Shown here: positions 53,942-63,280 of the stretch, one piece after another
Layout: every line of letters begins with the position of its first letter
Position numbering within the stretch: the first letter of the stretch is position 1
Origin: Streptomyces sp. NBC_01454
GTDB lineage: Bacteria > Actinomycetota > Actinomycetes > Streptomycetales > Streptomycetaceae
Reading direction: 5' to 3'
Assembly (NCBI RefSeq): GCF_036227565.1
Contig: NZ_CP109460.1
Location: 2,480,001 to 2,544,000, forward strand
Length of the DNA stretch: 64,000 bases
Position numbers and translations under genes: made by a program
The notes under the pieces: generated by a model
What the model saw: only the letters and a program-made list of their open reading frames with translations
Told to the model about the DNA's origin: nothing
The model's database searches: none

Positions 53942-54784
53942 ATGGACTCCAACGGAGTCGAAACAGGGGGCGCAGAGGGCGCATACGACCCGCGCCGGCA
54001 GTTCGCCGAGGAGTGCCGGAGCGCTCGGGAGCTGCACCCACAAGGGCCCCTGAACCAGACGCAACTGGCGAAGATGGTCCGCACGTCGAAGAGCACCATC
54101 AGCCGTGTGGAGACATGCGTGGGGCCTATCCCCGCGGACCTCCCGGCCCGGCTGGACCAGGTCTTTTCGACAGACGGACTGTTCAAGCGGCTGTACGAGG
54201 AGATCACCGCCCAATCGTTCCCAGTGCACTCCCGCCGACGGATCGAACTGGAGCCACGCGCGGTCAGCATCTCCGCGTGGTCGCCCACGGTGGTACCCGG
54301 CCTCCTTCAGACGGCGCCTTACGCGCGGGCCCTTCTCCGCGAGGGCGACCCCAGGGCGAGTGATGAAGAAGTGGCCACACTGGTCCGGGCGCGAATGGCG
54401 CGACAGGAAGTGCTGAAGGGCACTTCTCCGCCGGACTTCTCCGTGGTCATCTGTGAGTCAGTGCTCCGGCGGAACGTCGGGGGCCAAGACGTGATGCGGG
54501 AACAGCTCTCCGCGTTGCTCGCCCACGGCTCCCAGCGAACCACCGTGCTACAGGTGATGCCGCTATCTGCGGAGACTCACGGGCTCATGGACGGTTCCAT
54601 GTCCATTCTCACCACCGTGGACGGGCCGCCCGTGATCTACACGGAGGGCATCAGGTCAGGGACGATCATCGATGATCCTTCCACGGTGCGGCTCCTCTCG
54701 CGGTCCTACGATGTACTCACCGCTTCAGCCCTCTCTCGTGACGCGTCCGCCCACCTGATCCGCAAGCTAATGGAGGCATCGTGA
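53942..54784 (+). CDS. XRE-family regulator with DUF5753 domain
   Basis: A 280-residue regulator. The N-terminal helix-turn-helix is 'LNQTQLAKMVRTSKSTISRV' (about residues 38-57), followed by the DUF5753 domain ('SAWSPTVVPGLLQTAPYARA', 'VICESVLRR', 'GLMDGSMSILTT'). It belongs to the large Streptomyces family encoded next to DUF397 proteins (Scr1-Scr2-like pairs). The ATG at 53942 has GGGGGAG upstream. The DUF397 gene overlaps its stop by 4 bases. It diverges from the small-gene and methyltransferase operon and is a likely regulator of it. The helix-turn-helix is slightly divergent but complete. Confidence 0.92.
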   Translation: MDSNGVETGGAEGAYDPRRQFAEECRSARELHPQGPLNQTQLAKMVRTSKSTISRVETCVGPIPADLPARLDQVFSTDGLFKRLYEEITAQSFPVHSRRRIELEPRAVSISAWSPTVVPGLLQTAPYARALLREGDPRASDEEVATLVRARMARQEVLKGTSPPDFSVVICESVLRRNVGGQDVMREQLSALLAHGSQRTTVLQVMPLSAETHGLMDGSMSILTTVDGPPVIYTEGIRSGTIIDDPSTVRLLSRSYDVLTASALSRDASAHLIRKLMEAS

Positions 54785-54990
54785 CCCCCCTGATTCACCC
54801 CTGGGTCAAGTCCAGCTACAGCAGCCAAGACGGTGGCGACTGCCTGGAGTGGTCCCCGGCGCACATATGCGCCCACGGCACCGTTCCCGTCCGAGACAGC
54901 AAGGACCCGGAAGGGCCGGCCCTGATGTTCGAGCCGGCCGCGTGGTCCTCGTTCGTCGCCGGCGTGCGGGCGGGGGACTTCCCCGCGTAA
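54781..54990 (+). CDS. DUF397 protein
   Basis: A 69-residue DUF397 protein: 'WVKSSYSSQDGGDCLEWSP' and 'VPVRDSKDPEGPALMFEPAAW' are the family motifs. It is the usual partner of XRE-DUF5753 regulators; some pairs behave like toxin-antitoxin systems or pleiotropic regulators. The GTG start overlaps the regulator's stop by 4 bases. It has full family length. A 19-bp perfect hairpin follows. Confidence 0.92.
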   Translation: MTPLIHPWVKSSYSSQDGGDCLEWSPAHICAHGTVPVRDSKDPEGPALMFEPAAWSSFVAGVRAGDFPA

Positions 54991-55047
54991 GCACGTACTC
55001 CGGCGGACCGGCCAGAAGTGGCGGAACGGACGCCACGCGTACGGAAA

Positions 55048-55092
55048 CCGGAAGGCGCTGCCACCGATCGACACGGTGGCAGCGCCTTCCGG
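55048..55092. terminator. Long perfect hairpin between the DUF397 gene and dctA
   Basis: A 19-bp perfect stem (55048-55066 with 55074-55092) has a 7-base loop. It lies between convergent genes and probably ends transcription from both sides. Confidence 0.88.
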
Positions 55093-55117
55093 GCCGTCCC
55101 GGTACTGGCACCCGGAA

Positions 55118-56533
55118 TCAGACCGTGGCGGGCGCCTTTTCCGCCCCGCCGTCGCGCGGTCCGACGACGTCGGCTCCGGCGGCGGACCCCGGCCCGGCGG
55201 GGGCCTCGTCGGCCAGCGACTTCTCGTCGAACGGCAGCCTTCCGGCCAGCACCTCCGCCGCCCGGGCGCGGTCGATCTCCTTGGTCCAGGTGCCGATCAG
55301 CACGGTGGCCACCGCGTTGCCCGCGAAGTTGGTCAGGGCGCGCGCCTCGCTCATGAAGCGGTCGATGCCGACGATCAGGCCGACGCCGTCGACCAACTCG
55401 GGGCGGTGCGACTGCAGACCGCCGGCGAGCGTCGCCAGGCCCGCGCCGGTGACGCCCGCCGCCCCCTTCGAGGCGATGACCATGAACACCAGCAGCGAGA
55501 TCTGCTGGCCGAGCGGCAGCGGCTTGCCCATCGCCTCGGCCACGAACAGCGAGGACATCGTCAGGTAGATGGCGGTGCCGTCGAGGTTGAAGCTGTAGCC
55601 GGTGGGGACGGTGATGCCGACCACCGGCTTGCTGATGCCCAGGTGCTCCATCTTCGCGATCAGCCGCGGCAGCGCCGACTCCGAGGAGGAGGTGGACAGG
55701 ATCAGCAGGAACTCCCGGGCGAGGTACTTCAGCAGCAGGAAGATGTTGACGCCGGCGAAGAGCCGGAGCAGCGCGCCGAGCACCACGATCACGAACAGCA
55801 GACAGGTCGTGTAGAAGCCGACCATGATGACCGCCAGCGACTTCAGCGCGTCCAGGCCGGTCTCGCCGACCACCGCGGCGATGGCGCCGAAGGCACCCAC
55901 CGGCGCCACCCACATGATCATGGCCAGCACCCGGAAGACCAGCTTCTGCAGGTGCCCGACCCCGCGCAGCACCGGCTCGCCCGCCGTGCCCAGCGCCTGC
56001 AGCCCGAAGCCCACCAGCAGCGCCACCAGCAGCGTCTGCAGCACCTCACCCTGGGTGAAGGCGGAGACCAGCGTGGTGGGAATCATGCCGAGCAGGAACT
56101 CCGGCAGCGACTCGCCGCCGCCCGAGGTCTGGGCCTGGCCGGCGTGCCGGACGGTCTCGGTCAGATGCAGCCCGGAGCCGGGCTCCAGGATGTTGCCGAC
56201 GACCAGGCCGATGGCCAGCGCGACGGTCGACATCACCATGAAGTAGCCGAGCGCCAGCCCGCCGACCGCGCCGACCTTGGCGGCCTTACGGACCGAGCCG
56301 ACGCCCAGCACGATGGTGCAGAAGATGACCGGCGAGATCATCATCTTGATCAGGTTCACGAACCCCGTGCCCAGCGGCTTGAGCTGGACGGCGACGCCGG
56401 GGGCGGCGAAACCCACGATGATGCCGAGCAGCACCGCCCCGATCACGGCGAGGTAGAGGAAGTGGGTCCGGTCCCGCTTCGCCGGCGCGGTCTCCTCGGT
56501 GGTGCCCCCACGCGGCGGGGTCTGTGCAGCCAC
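55118..56533 (-). CDS. dctA: C4-dicarboxylate:cation symporter (DctA/SdcS family)
   Basis: A 471-residue glutamate/dicarboxylate symporter (DAACS) with eight membrane helices. The re-entrant serine-rich hairpin is 'LLILSTSSSESALPRLI', the cation/substrate motif 'TGYSFNLDGTAIYLTM' and the late segment 'VDGVGLIVGIDRFMSEARA'. It imports succinate, fumarate or malate with cations. The GTG start (complement of 56531-56533) has AGAGGAGG upstream. It diverges from a CitA/CitB-type two-component system, the usual regulator of such transporters. The C-terminal tail is an acidic, disordered extension. It is complete. Confidence 0.93.
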   Translation of the reverse strand: MAAQTPPRGGTTEETAPAKRDRTHFLYLAVIGAVLLGIIVGFAAPGVAVQLKPLGTGFVNLIKMMISPVIFCTIVLGVGSVRKAAKVGAVGGLALGYFMVMSTVALAIGLVVGNILEPGSGLHLTETVRHAGQAQTSGGGESLPEFLLGMIPTTLVSAFTQGEVLQTLLVALLVGFGLQALGTAGEPVLRGVGHLQKLVFRVLAMIMWVAPVGAFGAIAAVVGETGLDALKSLAVIMVGFYTTCLLFVIVVLGALLRLFAGVNIFLLLKYLAREFLLILSTSSSESALPRLIAKMEHLGISKPVVGITVPTGYSFNLDGTAIYLTMSSLFVAEAMGKPLPLGQQISLLVFMVIASKGAAGVTGAGLATLAGGLQSHRPELVDGVGLIVGIDRFMSEARALTNFAGNAVATVLIGTWTKEIDRARAAEVLAGRLPFDEKSLADEAPAGPGSAAGADVVGPRDGGAEKAPATV

Positions 56534-56639
56534 GGCTGCCTCCTCTGGTCTTCGGCTGTGCGCTGATCTGCGGCTCTGTCACACAACAAAGTCCCGGCGA
56601 CTATGCACGCCGTTGTGGCGCCCGTCACCCTTACGTACA

Positions 56640-56655
56640 TTTCGTTCACGCGAAA
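56640..56655. promoter_or_regulatory. Inverted repeat TTTCG-N6-CGAAA between dctA and the kinase gene
   Basis: A 16-bp dyad lies 45-60 bases upstream of the kinase ATG. Nearby CACAAC (56582-56587) and GTTGTG (56612-56617) form another. Either could bind the CitB-type regulator. Confidence 0.35.
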
Positions 56656-56699
56656 GTGACCGTGCAGACGGTTTCGCGGTCTCCGTGCACACTGTTCGC

Positions 56700-58361
56700 A
56701 TGCGACTCCCCCGACCCCGGCCGCCCCGACGACTGCGGGGTCCCCGCAGCCTCGCCGGGCAGCTCTTCGCGATGCAGGTCGTGCTGGTGGCGGTGGCCGT
56801 CATGGGCTGCGCCGTCTTCGCGTACCTCAGCGCCGGCCGGCAGGCGGAGGAGACCGCGCGGCGGCAGGCGACCGCGGCGGCCACCGCCGTCGCCGACTCC
56901 CCGGCGGTCGTCGCGGCGGCCCGGAGCAAGGACCCGACGGCCGCGCTCCAGCCGTACAGCGAGCGGCTGCGGCACGATGCGGGCGTCGACTTCGTGGTGG
57001 TGATGGGCACGGACGGCATCCGCTGGACGCACCCGGAGCCCTCCGCGATCGGCCACACGTACCTGGGACACATCGGCCCGGCGCTGCGCGGCAAGACCTT
57101 CGCCGAGACGCACATGGGCGTGCTCGGCCCGTCGGTGCGGGTCGTCGCCCCGGTCCGTGATCCGCGGCGCGGCGGCCGGATCACCGCGCTGGTCAGCTCC
57201 GGGATCACCATCAAGACCATCAGCGAGCAGCTGCGGGACCAGGTCCTGGCCCTGGTCGGGGTGGCGGCCGCGGCGCTGGCACTCGGCGGCCTGGGGACGT
57301 ATGTGATCAATGCCCGGCTGCGGCGGCACACCCACGGGATGAACGCCGGCGAGCTCAGCCGGATGCACGACTACCACCAGGCCGCGCTGCACGCCGTCCG
57401 CGAGGGGCTCCTGATGCTCGACGGGCAGCGCAGGGTCGCCCTGATCAACGACGGCGGGCGGGAGCTGCTGGGGCTGTCCGGCGACGCGGTGGGCCGCCCG
57501 GTCACGGAGCTGGGGCTGCCCCCGGCACTGACCGAGGCGCTACTGGCGCCCGGCCCGCGGGTCGACGAACTCCAGCTGACCGGCGAGCGGGTGCTGGTCA
57601 TCAACTCCGCGCCGGTCTCCGGCGGTGAGCGCCGCGGCAGCGTGGTCACCCTCCGCGACCACACCGAACTCCAGGCGCTGTCCGGCGAGTTGGACTCGGT
57701 GCGCGGTTTCACCGAGGCGCTGCGCTCGCAGGCCCACGAGGCCGCCAACCGGCTGCACACCGTGGTGTCGCTGATCGAACTGGGACGCTCCGAGGAGGCC
57801 GTGGAGTTCGCGACCGCGGAGCTGGAGCTGGCGCAGGTGCTGACCGATCAGGTGGTCGGGGCGGTCGCCGAGCCGGTGCTCGCCGCGCTGCTGCTCGGCA
57901 AGGCGGCGCAGGCCAATGAGCGCGGCGTCGAGCTGACGCTGACGCCCGACAGCCGGATCGACGACGGGCTCCTGCCGCCCGGGCTGCCGGCCCGTGACCT
58001 GGTCACGGTGCTGGGCAACCTCCTGGACAACGCCATCGACGCCGCGGCCCCGCCCCGGGAGCCCGGCGCCGCCTCCCCGCCGCGGGTGGCGGTCACCGCG
58101 CGGGCGGCCGACGGCGAACTGCTGCTGCGGGTGGCGGACAACGGGCCGGGGGTGGCCGCGGACGCCGCGGACGAGATCTTCCAGCGGGGCTGGAGCACCA
58201 AGCAGGGCGCGGCGGCGCCCGCCCGGGGCCGCGGCCTGGGCCTGGCCCTGGTGCAGCAGGCGGTACGCCGCCACGGCGGTACGGTGACGCTGGACCGGGC
58301 CCCGTCAGGCGGTGCGCGATTCACCGTACGGCTGCCACTGCGGGCGGGGGCGACGGCATGA
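56700..58361 (+). CDS. CitA/DcuS-family sensor histidine kinase
   Basis: A 553-residue membrane kinase. One segment (about 20-44) and a second ('VLALVGVAAAALALGGLGTYV', about 181-201) flank an extracytoplasmic PAS-like sensor domain ('LRHDAGVDFVVVMGTDGIRW'). A cytoplasmic PAS region follows, with the H-box 'SQAHEAANRLHTVVSLIELG', typical of dicarboxylate/citrate sensors, then an HATPase with 'NLLDNAIDAA', 'DNGPGV' and 'GRGLGLALV'. It probably senses external dicarboxylates and controls the divergent dctA through the next gene. The ATG at 56700 has no clear ribosome-binding site, so a leaderless or short-leader transcript is possible. Confidence 0.92.
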   Translation: MRLPRPRPPRRLRGPRSLAGQLFAMQVVLVAVAVMGCAVFAYLSAGRQAEETARRQATAAATAVADSPAVVAAARSKDPTAALQPYSERLRHDAGVDFVVVMGTDGIRWTHPEPSAIGHTYLGHIGPALRGKTFAETHMGVLGPSVRVVAPVRDPRRGGRITALVSSGITIKTISEQLRDQVLALVGVAAAALALGGLGTYVINARLRRHTHGMNAGELSRMHDYHQAALHAVREGLLMLDGQRRVALINDGGRELLGLSGDAVGRPVTELGLPPALTEALLAPGPRVDELQLTGERVLVINSAPVSGGERRGSVVTLRDHTELQALSGELDSVRGFTEALRSQAHEAANRLHTVVSLIELGRSEEAVEFATAELELAQVLTDQVVGAVAEPVLAALLLGKAAQANERGVELTLTPDSRIDDGLLPPGLPARDLVTVLGNLLDNAIDAAAPPREPGAASPPRVAVTARAADGELLLRVADNGPGVAADAADEIFQRGWSTKQGAAAPARGRGLGLALVQQAVRRHGGTVTLDRAPSGGARFTVRLPLRAGATA

Positions 58362-58407
58362 GCGGGGCGTCCGCCCCGGCCGGCCCGGTCACGAGAGGAG
58401 GCCCGCG

Positions 58408-59088
58408 GTGAGCGCCGCCGACATCCGGGTCCTCGTCATCGAGGACGATCCGGTCGCCGCCGACGCGCACGCCCTGTACGTCGGGCGGGTGCCCGGCTTC
58501 ACCGTCTCCGGCACCGTGCACTCCGGCGCCGGCGCCCGCCGCCATCTGGAGGCGCACGGCGTCGATCTGCTGCTGCTCGACCTCTATCTGCCCGACGGCC
58601 ACGGGCTGGCGCTGGTGCGCACGCTGCGCGCGGCCGGGCACACCGCCGACATCATCGCGGTCACCTCCGCCCGCGACCTGACGATGGTGCGCGAGGGCGT
58701 CTCGCTCGGCGTGGTGCAGTACGTCCTCAAGCCGTTCACCTTCGCCACCCTGCGCGACCGGCTCACCCGCTACGCCCGGTTCCGCGCCACCACCGGCGAG
58801 GCCAGCGGGCAGGACGAGGTGGACCGGGCGCTCGCGGCGCTGCGCTCGCCCCAGCCGGCCGCGCTACCCAAGGGGCTGACGGCGGCCACCCTGCGGGCGG
58901 TGACCGATGTGCTGCGAGCCGCCGGCGGCGGGCTGACGGCCACCGAGGCCGCCGCCGACGTGGGAATCTCCCGGATCACCGCGCGCCGCTATCTGGAACA
59001 TCTCGTGGTCGGCGGCCGGGCCGCCCGCGCACCCCAGTACGGCCAGGTCGGCCGGCCCGAATTGCGCTATCGCTGGTCGGGCCATTGA
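58408..59088 (+). CDS. CitB/DcuR-family response regulator
   Basis: A 226-residue regulator. The receiver domain has 'VLVIEDDPVAADAH', phospho-acceptor Asp in 'LLLLDLYLPDGHG', Ser/Thr in 'IAVTSARD' and Lys in 'QYVLKPFTF'. The C-terminal helix-turn-helix 'LTATEAAADVGISRITARRY' is typical of CitB/DcuR. It is the partner of the kinase gene 46 bases upstream. The GTG start has AGAGGAGG. It would activate dctA, and perhaps the sugar ABC operon downstream, though a 63-base gap separates them. It is complete. Confidence 0.93.
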   Translation: MSAADIRVLVIEDDPVAADAHALYVGRVPGFTVSGTVHSGAGARRHLEAHGVDLLLLDLYLPDGHGLALVRTLRAAGHTADIIAVTSARDLTMVREGVSLGVVQYVLKPFTFATLRDRLTRYARFRATTGEASGQDEVDRALAALRSPQPAALPKGLTAATLRAVTDVLRAAGGGLTATEAAADVGISRITARRYLEHLVVGGRAARAPQYGQVGRPELRYRWSGH

Positions 59089-59151
59089 CCGGCTGTGACC
59101 GGTGACTTACTTTCAGCTGGCAGCCCCTCGTGGCCAGTTGGAGGTCGTGCC

Positions 59152-60516
59152 GTGCGCCCCACCGCCCCGCTGATTCTTCTCGCCGCCGCCGTCGTGGCCG
59201 CCGGCACGCTCACCGCCTGCGGCGGCGGGCCGGACGGCGACCGCAACACCGTCAAGGTCGCCTTCATCAAGGACACCAACAGCAAGGTCACCGTCCGGGA
59301 CGACTATGTCCGCCTGGTGGCACGGCAGTTCGAGAAGCAGCACCCCGGGAAGACGGTCCGGCTGATCCCGATCCAGGCCTCGGAGAACGACTACTACACC
59401 AAGATCCAGCAGATGATGCGCTCCCCGCGGACCACACCGGACCTGGTCTACGAGGACACCTTCCTGGTCAACTCCGACATCAAGGCCGGGCTGTTGCGCC
59501 CGCTGGACGCGCAGCTGCGCGGCTGGAAACAGTGGCGGCAGTTCGAGCCGGCCGCGAAGGCCGCGGCCCGGGGGCAGGACGGCAGGACGTACGGCGTCCC
59601 GGACGGCACGGACACCCGCGGGCTGTGGTTCAACAAGAAGATCTTCAAGAAGGCCGGACTGCCCGCGAACTGGCGGCCCCGGACCTGGGACGAGGTGCTG
59701 GACGCGGCCCGGACGGTCCGGCGCAAAGTCCCCGGCGTCATCCCGCTGAACGTCTTCACCGGCAAGGGCGCGGGCGAGGCCGCCGTGATGCAGGGCTTCG
59801 AGATGCTGCTGTACGGCACCGGCGAGAACCAGCTCTACGACCCGGGCAGCGGGAAGTGGGTCACCGGCACCCGGGGCTTCCGCGACAGCCTGGCCTTCCT
59901 CGACACCGTCTACAAGGAGAAGCTCGGGCCCGAGGTGTCCGATGCGCTGAGCCCCAACATCCAGACCAATGTGGCCGCCGAGCTGCTGCCCGAGGAGAAG
60001 CTCGCGATCGACCTCGACGGCTCGTGGCTGGGCCAGCAGTGGCAGCCGACCGGCGGCGGCAACCCCTGGCCCGCCTGGTCGACGACGCTGGGCCAGGCAC
60101 CGTTCCCCACCCAGCACGGCGCCCCGCCCGGCCGGGTCAGCCTGGCCGGCGGCTGGACCTGGTCGGTGCCGCGGCAGGCCCGGCAGCCGGCGGCGGCCTG
60201 GCAGCTGATCAAGACCTTCCAGTCCCGGCAGAACGCCCTCGAATGGTGCGTACGGGGCGCGCAGATCGCGGTGCGCAAGGACGTCGCGGCCGACCCGCGC
60301 TACCTGAAGTCCGTGCCCGGCATCGGCTTCTTCACCGGTCTGGTCCCGATCAGCCGGTACCGGCCCGCGCTGCCCGACTACCCCAAGGTCGCCGCGGCGA
60401 TCGGCGAGGCGATGGAGGCGGTCACCGCCGGTGACTCCTCGCCGGACCGGGCGGCCGGGGACTATGACGCGTCGCTGCCCTCGCTCGTCGGCGGCCGGAC
60501 CGTCGCCAAGCCGTGA
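59152..60516 (+). CDS. Sugar ABC transporter substrate-binding lipoprotein
   Basis: A 454-residue extracellular solute-binding protein (family 1, MalE-like). The signal peptide ends in the lipobox LTAC near residue 23. Family features are 'LIPIQASENDYYTKIQQMM', 'TPDLVYEDTFLV', 'DTRGLWFNKKIFKKAGLP' and 'TWDEVLDAA'. The GTG start has TTGGAGG upstream. The overlapping permease gene (4 bases) and a second permease complete the membrane part, but no ATPase gene follows. In Streptomyces such systems usually share the MsiK ATPase. The substrate is probably an oligosaccharide; its identity is unknown. Confidence 0.92.
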   Translation: MRPTAPLILLAAAVVAAGTLTACGGGPDGDRNTVKVAFIKDTNSKVTVRDDYVRLVARQFEKQHPGKTVRLIPIQASENDYYTKIQQMMRSPRTTPDLVYEDTFLVNSDIKAGLLRPLDAQLRGWKQWRQFEPAAKAAARGQDGRTYGVPDGTDTRGLWFNKKIFKKAGLPANWRPRTWDEVLDAARTVRRKVPGVIPLNVFTGKGAGEAAVMQGFEMLLYGTGENQLYDPGSGKWVTGTRGFRDSLAFLDTVYKEKLGPEVSDALSPNIQTNVAAELLPEEKLAIDLDGSWLGQQWQPTGGGNPWPAWSTTLGQAPFPTQHGAPPGRVSLAGGWTWSVPRQARQPAAAWQLIKTFQSRQNALEWCVRGAQIAVRKDVAADPRYLKSVPGIGFFTGLVPISRYRPALPDYPKVAAAIGEAMEAVTAGDSSPDRAAGDYDASLPSLVGGRTVAKP

Positions 60517-61430
60517 GCGCCCGCGCCGCCGGGGCCGCCCCGCCCGCACCACCGACACCGCGCCGCACCGCGCGGGCCGCCCCTCCGCTGCGCTGGGTCC
60601 CGCTGGTCCCGGCCACCCTCCTGCTGCTGCTCTTCCTCGCCGGGCCGATCGGCTACTGCGTCTGGCTCGCCTTCACCGACACCCAGCTGAGCGGCCAGGA
60701 GTCCGCGTCCTTCGTCGGCCTGGCCAACTTCCGCCATGCGTTCGGAGACCCGGCGTTCCGCAACGCGGTGGCCTTGACGCTGGTGTTCACCGTGGTCTCC
60801 GCGGTCCTCGGGCAGAACACCCTGGGCCTGGCGCTGGCCGGTCTGATGCGCCGCGCCTCACGGCCCGTACGGACCCTGACCGGGGCGCTGGTGATCACCG
60901 CCTGGGTGCTCCCGGAGATCGTCGCGGGCTTTTTGCTCTACACCTTCTTCGCGCGGCGCGGCACCCTCAACGCCCTGCTGGCCTGGCTCCATCTGCCCGC
61001 CCAGAACTGGCTGTTCACCCTGCCGGTCCTCGCGGTGTCGTGCGCCAACGTCTGGCGCGGTACGGCCTTCTCGATGCTGATGTACTCCGCGGCGCTGGCC
61101 CAGATCCCCGAGGAGATCAGCGAGTCCGCCGCGGTCGACGGGGCGGGCGGGCTGCGCCGGCTGTGGCACCTCACACTGCCGATGATCCGCCGCTCGGTCG
61201 GCACCACTCTGATGCTCAACACCCTGCAGACGCTCTCCGTCTTCGGGCTGATCTGGGTGATGACGCGGGGCGGTCCCGGGGGCCGCAGCCAGACCCTGCC
61301 GGTGTTCATGTACGACCAGGCGTTCACGAAGTCCCTGATCGGCTACGGCACGGCGGTGGCGCTGCTGTTGCTGGTGGTGGGCGCGCTGTTCGCGGCCGGC
61401 TATCTGCGCCTGCTGCGCGAGGAGGTGTGA
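60513..61430 (+). CDS. Sugar ABC transporter permease (MalF-type)
   Basis: A 305-residue inner-membrane permease with six hydrophobic segments and the cytoplasmic EAA loop 'EEISESAAVDGAGGLRRLWH' that docks the ATPase. The GTG start overlaps the binding-protein stop by 4 bases. The N-terminal 25 residues are Pro/Ala-rich. It works with the next permease to import the ligand of the binding protein. Confidence 0.92.
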   Translation: MSARAAGAAPPAPPTPRRTARAAPPLRWVPLVPATLLLLLFLAGPIGYCVWLAFTDTQLSGQESASFVGLANFRHAFGDPAFRNAVALTLVFTVVSAVLGQNTLGLALAGLMRRASRPVRTLTGALVITAWVLPEIVAGFLLYTFFARRGTLNALLAWLHLPAQNWLFTLPVLAVSCANVWRGTAFSMLMYSAALAQIPEEISESAAVDGAGGLRRLWHLTLPMIRRSVGTTLMLNTLQTLSVFGLIWVMTRGGPGGRSQTLPVFMYDQAFTKSLIGYGTAVALLLLVVGALFAAGYLRLLREEV

Positions 61431-61433
61431 GCC

Positions 61434-62297
61434 GTGCCGCTCCCCCGCCGTCCCCCCGCCCGCCGGTGGACTTCGAGCCGGCGGACGCGCCACCGGCTGG
61501 CCGCCGATGCCGGACTGCTGGCCGTCGCGGTGGCGTTCGCGACTCCGCTGGTCTGGCTGGTGCTCGCCTCGCTGGACGCGCGGGCGACGCTGCGGGTGCG
61601 GCTGCCCGCCTCCCCGACGCTGGACAACTTCTCGGCGGTCTGGAACGCCGAGATCACCTTCCTCCCGATGCTCAACAGCCTGCTGATCTGCGGTGGGGCC
61701 ACGCTGCTCACGGTGGTCTGTGCGGCGCTCGCCGCCTATCCGCTCTCCCGCTTCCGCGCGCGGCTGGCCCGCCCGTACCTGCTGACGATCCTGTTCTCGA
61801 CCTGCCTGCCGATCACCGCGGTCATGGTCCCGGTCTACGGGCTGTTCGTCCGGGTCGATCTGATCGACACCCGGTACGGCACCGCGCTGTTCCTGGCCGC
61901 CGCCCAACTGCCGTTCGCCATCTGGCTGATGAAGAACTTCATGGACGGGGTGCCCCGGGTGCTGGAGGAGGCGGCGTGGACGGACGGCGCCTCCTGGCCG
62001 CAGACCCTGCTGCGGGTGATCCTGCCGCTGATGGGCCCCGGGGCCGGTGTCGTGGCGATCTACACCTTCCTCATGATGTGGGGCAATTTCTTCGTCCCCT
62101 TCATGCTGCTGCTCTCCCCGGAGAAACTCCCGGCCTCGGTCAGCATCTTCACCTTCTTCGGCAATTACGGCGCCGTCGCCTTCGGTGAACTCGCGGCCTT
62201 CTCCGTCCTGTACTCCACGCCGGTCCTCGCGCTCTACCTGCTGATTTCCCGGCGGCTCGGCGGCGGCTTCGCGCTCGGCGGCGCCGTGAAGGGCTGA
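61434..62297 (+). CDS. Sugar ABC transporter permease (MalG-type)
   Basis: A 287-residue permease with six hydrophobic segments and the EAA loop 'PRVLEEAAWTDGASWPQTLL'. The GTG start lies 3 bases after the upstream permease stop. It pairs with the MalF-type subunit. No ATPase gene or glycosidase follows, so energy probably comes from a shared ATPase encoded elsewhere. Confidence 0.92.
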   Translation: MPLPRRPPARRWTSSRRTRHRLAADAGLLAVAVAFATPLVWLVLASLDARATLRVRLPASPTLDNFSAVWNAEITFLPMLNSLLICGGATLLTVVCAALAAYPLSRFRARLARPYLLTILFSTCLPITAVMVPVYGLFVRVDLIDTRYGTALFLAAAQLPFAIWLMKNFMDGVPRVLEEAAWTDGASWPQTLLRVILPLMGPGAGVVAIYTFLMMWGNFFVPFMLLLSPEKLPASVSIFTFFGNYGAVAFGELAAFSVLYSTPVLALYLLISRRLGGGFALGGAVKG

Positions 62298-62422
62298 GGA
62301 CCGCACGGCCGGCCGGCTCCGCACCGGACCGGGAAACCCGCCGACTGGTAGCTTCCTACGACTTCCCGCCTTGGTCCTCCGCACCATAGGTGCCCCGGCG
62401 CCCCGCCACTTACCGTGTGCCG

Positions 62423-63127
62423 GTGCAGACGCCCGCCGGGGAGCCCCGCCGGCCCCCTTTCGACGCCGCGGCCGCCCGACGGCTCCGCGAGGCCCTCGGC
62501 CTGACCCCCGCCCATGTCGCGTACGGGATCGCCGCCGCCTACGGGATCCGGCTGCCGCCCGCGACGGTGTCGGCCTGGGAAGCGGGCGAACGCACCCCCT
62601 CGGAGGCCGAACTGACCGCGCTGGCCGGTGCCCTGTGGTGCGCGCCCGCCGAACTGCTCGGCACACCGGACACCCTGCGCGCCCACCGGCTGGCGCGCGG
62701 CCTCGCCGCCTCGGACCTCGCGCGCCACCTCGGCATGGACCCGGCCGTCTACGGGCGTCTGGAGGACGGCGGCCGGTGGCGCGGCACCGAGCGGCAGGCC
62801 GCGGCGCTCGCCGCGGCGCTGGCGCTGCCGCTGCCCGCGCTGATCCGCTTCACCGGCCGGGACGCGCGGCTGACCGAGCTGCTGACCGGCGCCGTCACCA
62901 CCCGCTGGCAGGCCGGTGTCCGGCCGGTCGGCACGGTCGTACCGCTGCCCGGGCGGCTGCTGCGCGAGGTGCTGCGGGAGCTGCACGCCGACTACCAGGC
63001 AACGATGGCCGCTACGCTGCACTGGGGCGGCGGGGAGCGTGCCGAGGAGTCCGGCCGGGCGGGGCGCGCCTTTCTCGACGGCATCCTGGCGGAGTTCTGG
63101 GCGCGGGTGGACGCGGCGCACCCGTGA
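62423..63127 (+). CDS. Helix-turn-helix regulator (XRE-like, two HTH regions)
   Basis: A 234-residue cytosolic regulator. The first XRE-like region is 'LRLPPATVSAWEAGERTPSE' (about residues 41-60), and a second HTH-like segment is 'LAASDLARHLGMDPAVYGRL' (about 93-112). The C-terminal half ('TRWQAGVRPVGTVVPLP', 'ELHADYQATMAATLHWGGG') is a conserved-looking effector region of unknown role. I chose GTG 62423 because TACCGT at 62411-62416 could be a -10 giving a leaderless transcript there; in-frame GTGs at 62417 and 62390 are alternatives. It may regulate the ABC gene downstream or the sugar operon upstream; neither is shown. Confidence 0.75.
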   Translation: MQTPAGEPRRPPFDAAAARRLREALGLTPAHVAYGIAAAYGIRLPPATVSAWEAGERTPSEAELTALAGALWCAPAELLGTPDTLRAHRLARGLAASDLARHLGMDPAVYGRLEDGGRWRGTERQAAALAAALALPLPALIRFTGRDARLTELLTGAVTTRWQAGVRPVGTVVPLPGRLLREVLRELHADYQATMAATLHWGGGERAEESGRAGRAFLDGILAEFWARVDAAHP

Positions 63128-63280
63128 ACCGCGGCCCGGCGCCTCGGGGTTCTCCCGTCGGCCAGAGGTCGGAGGGTTGTCCGTCCAGAGGATGACGCCG
63201 GGGGCAGTGGTGGCACTTCCGGCCGGTCGGGCTTTCGGTCCCTGCGGGTGAAGACCGGGATGATCTGCGCATTCGAAAAT

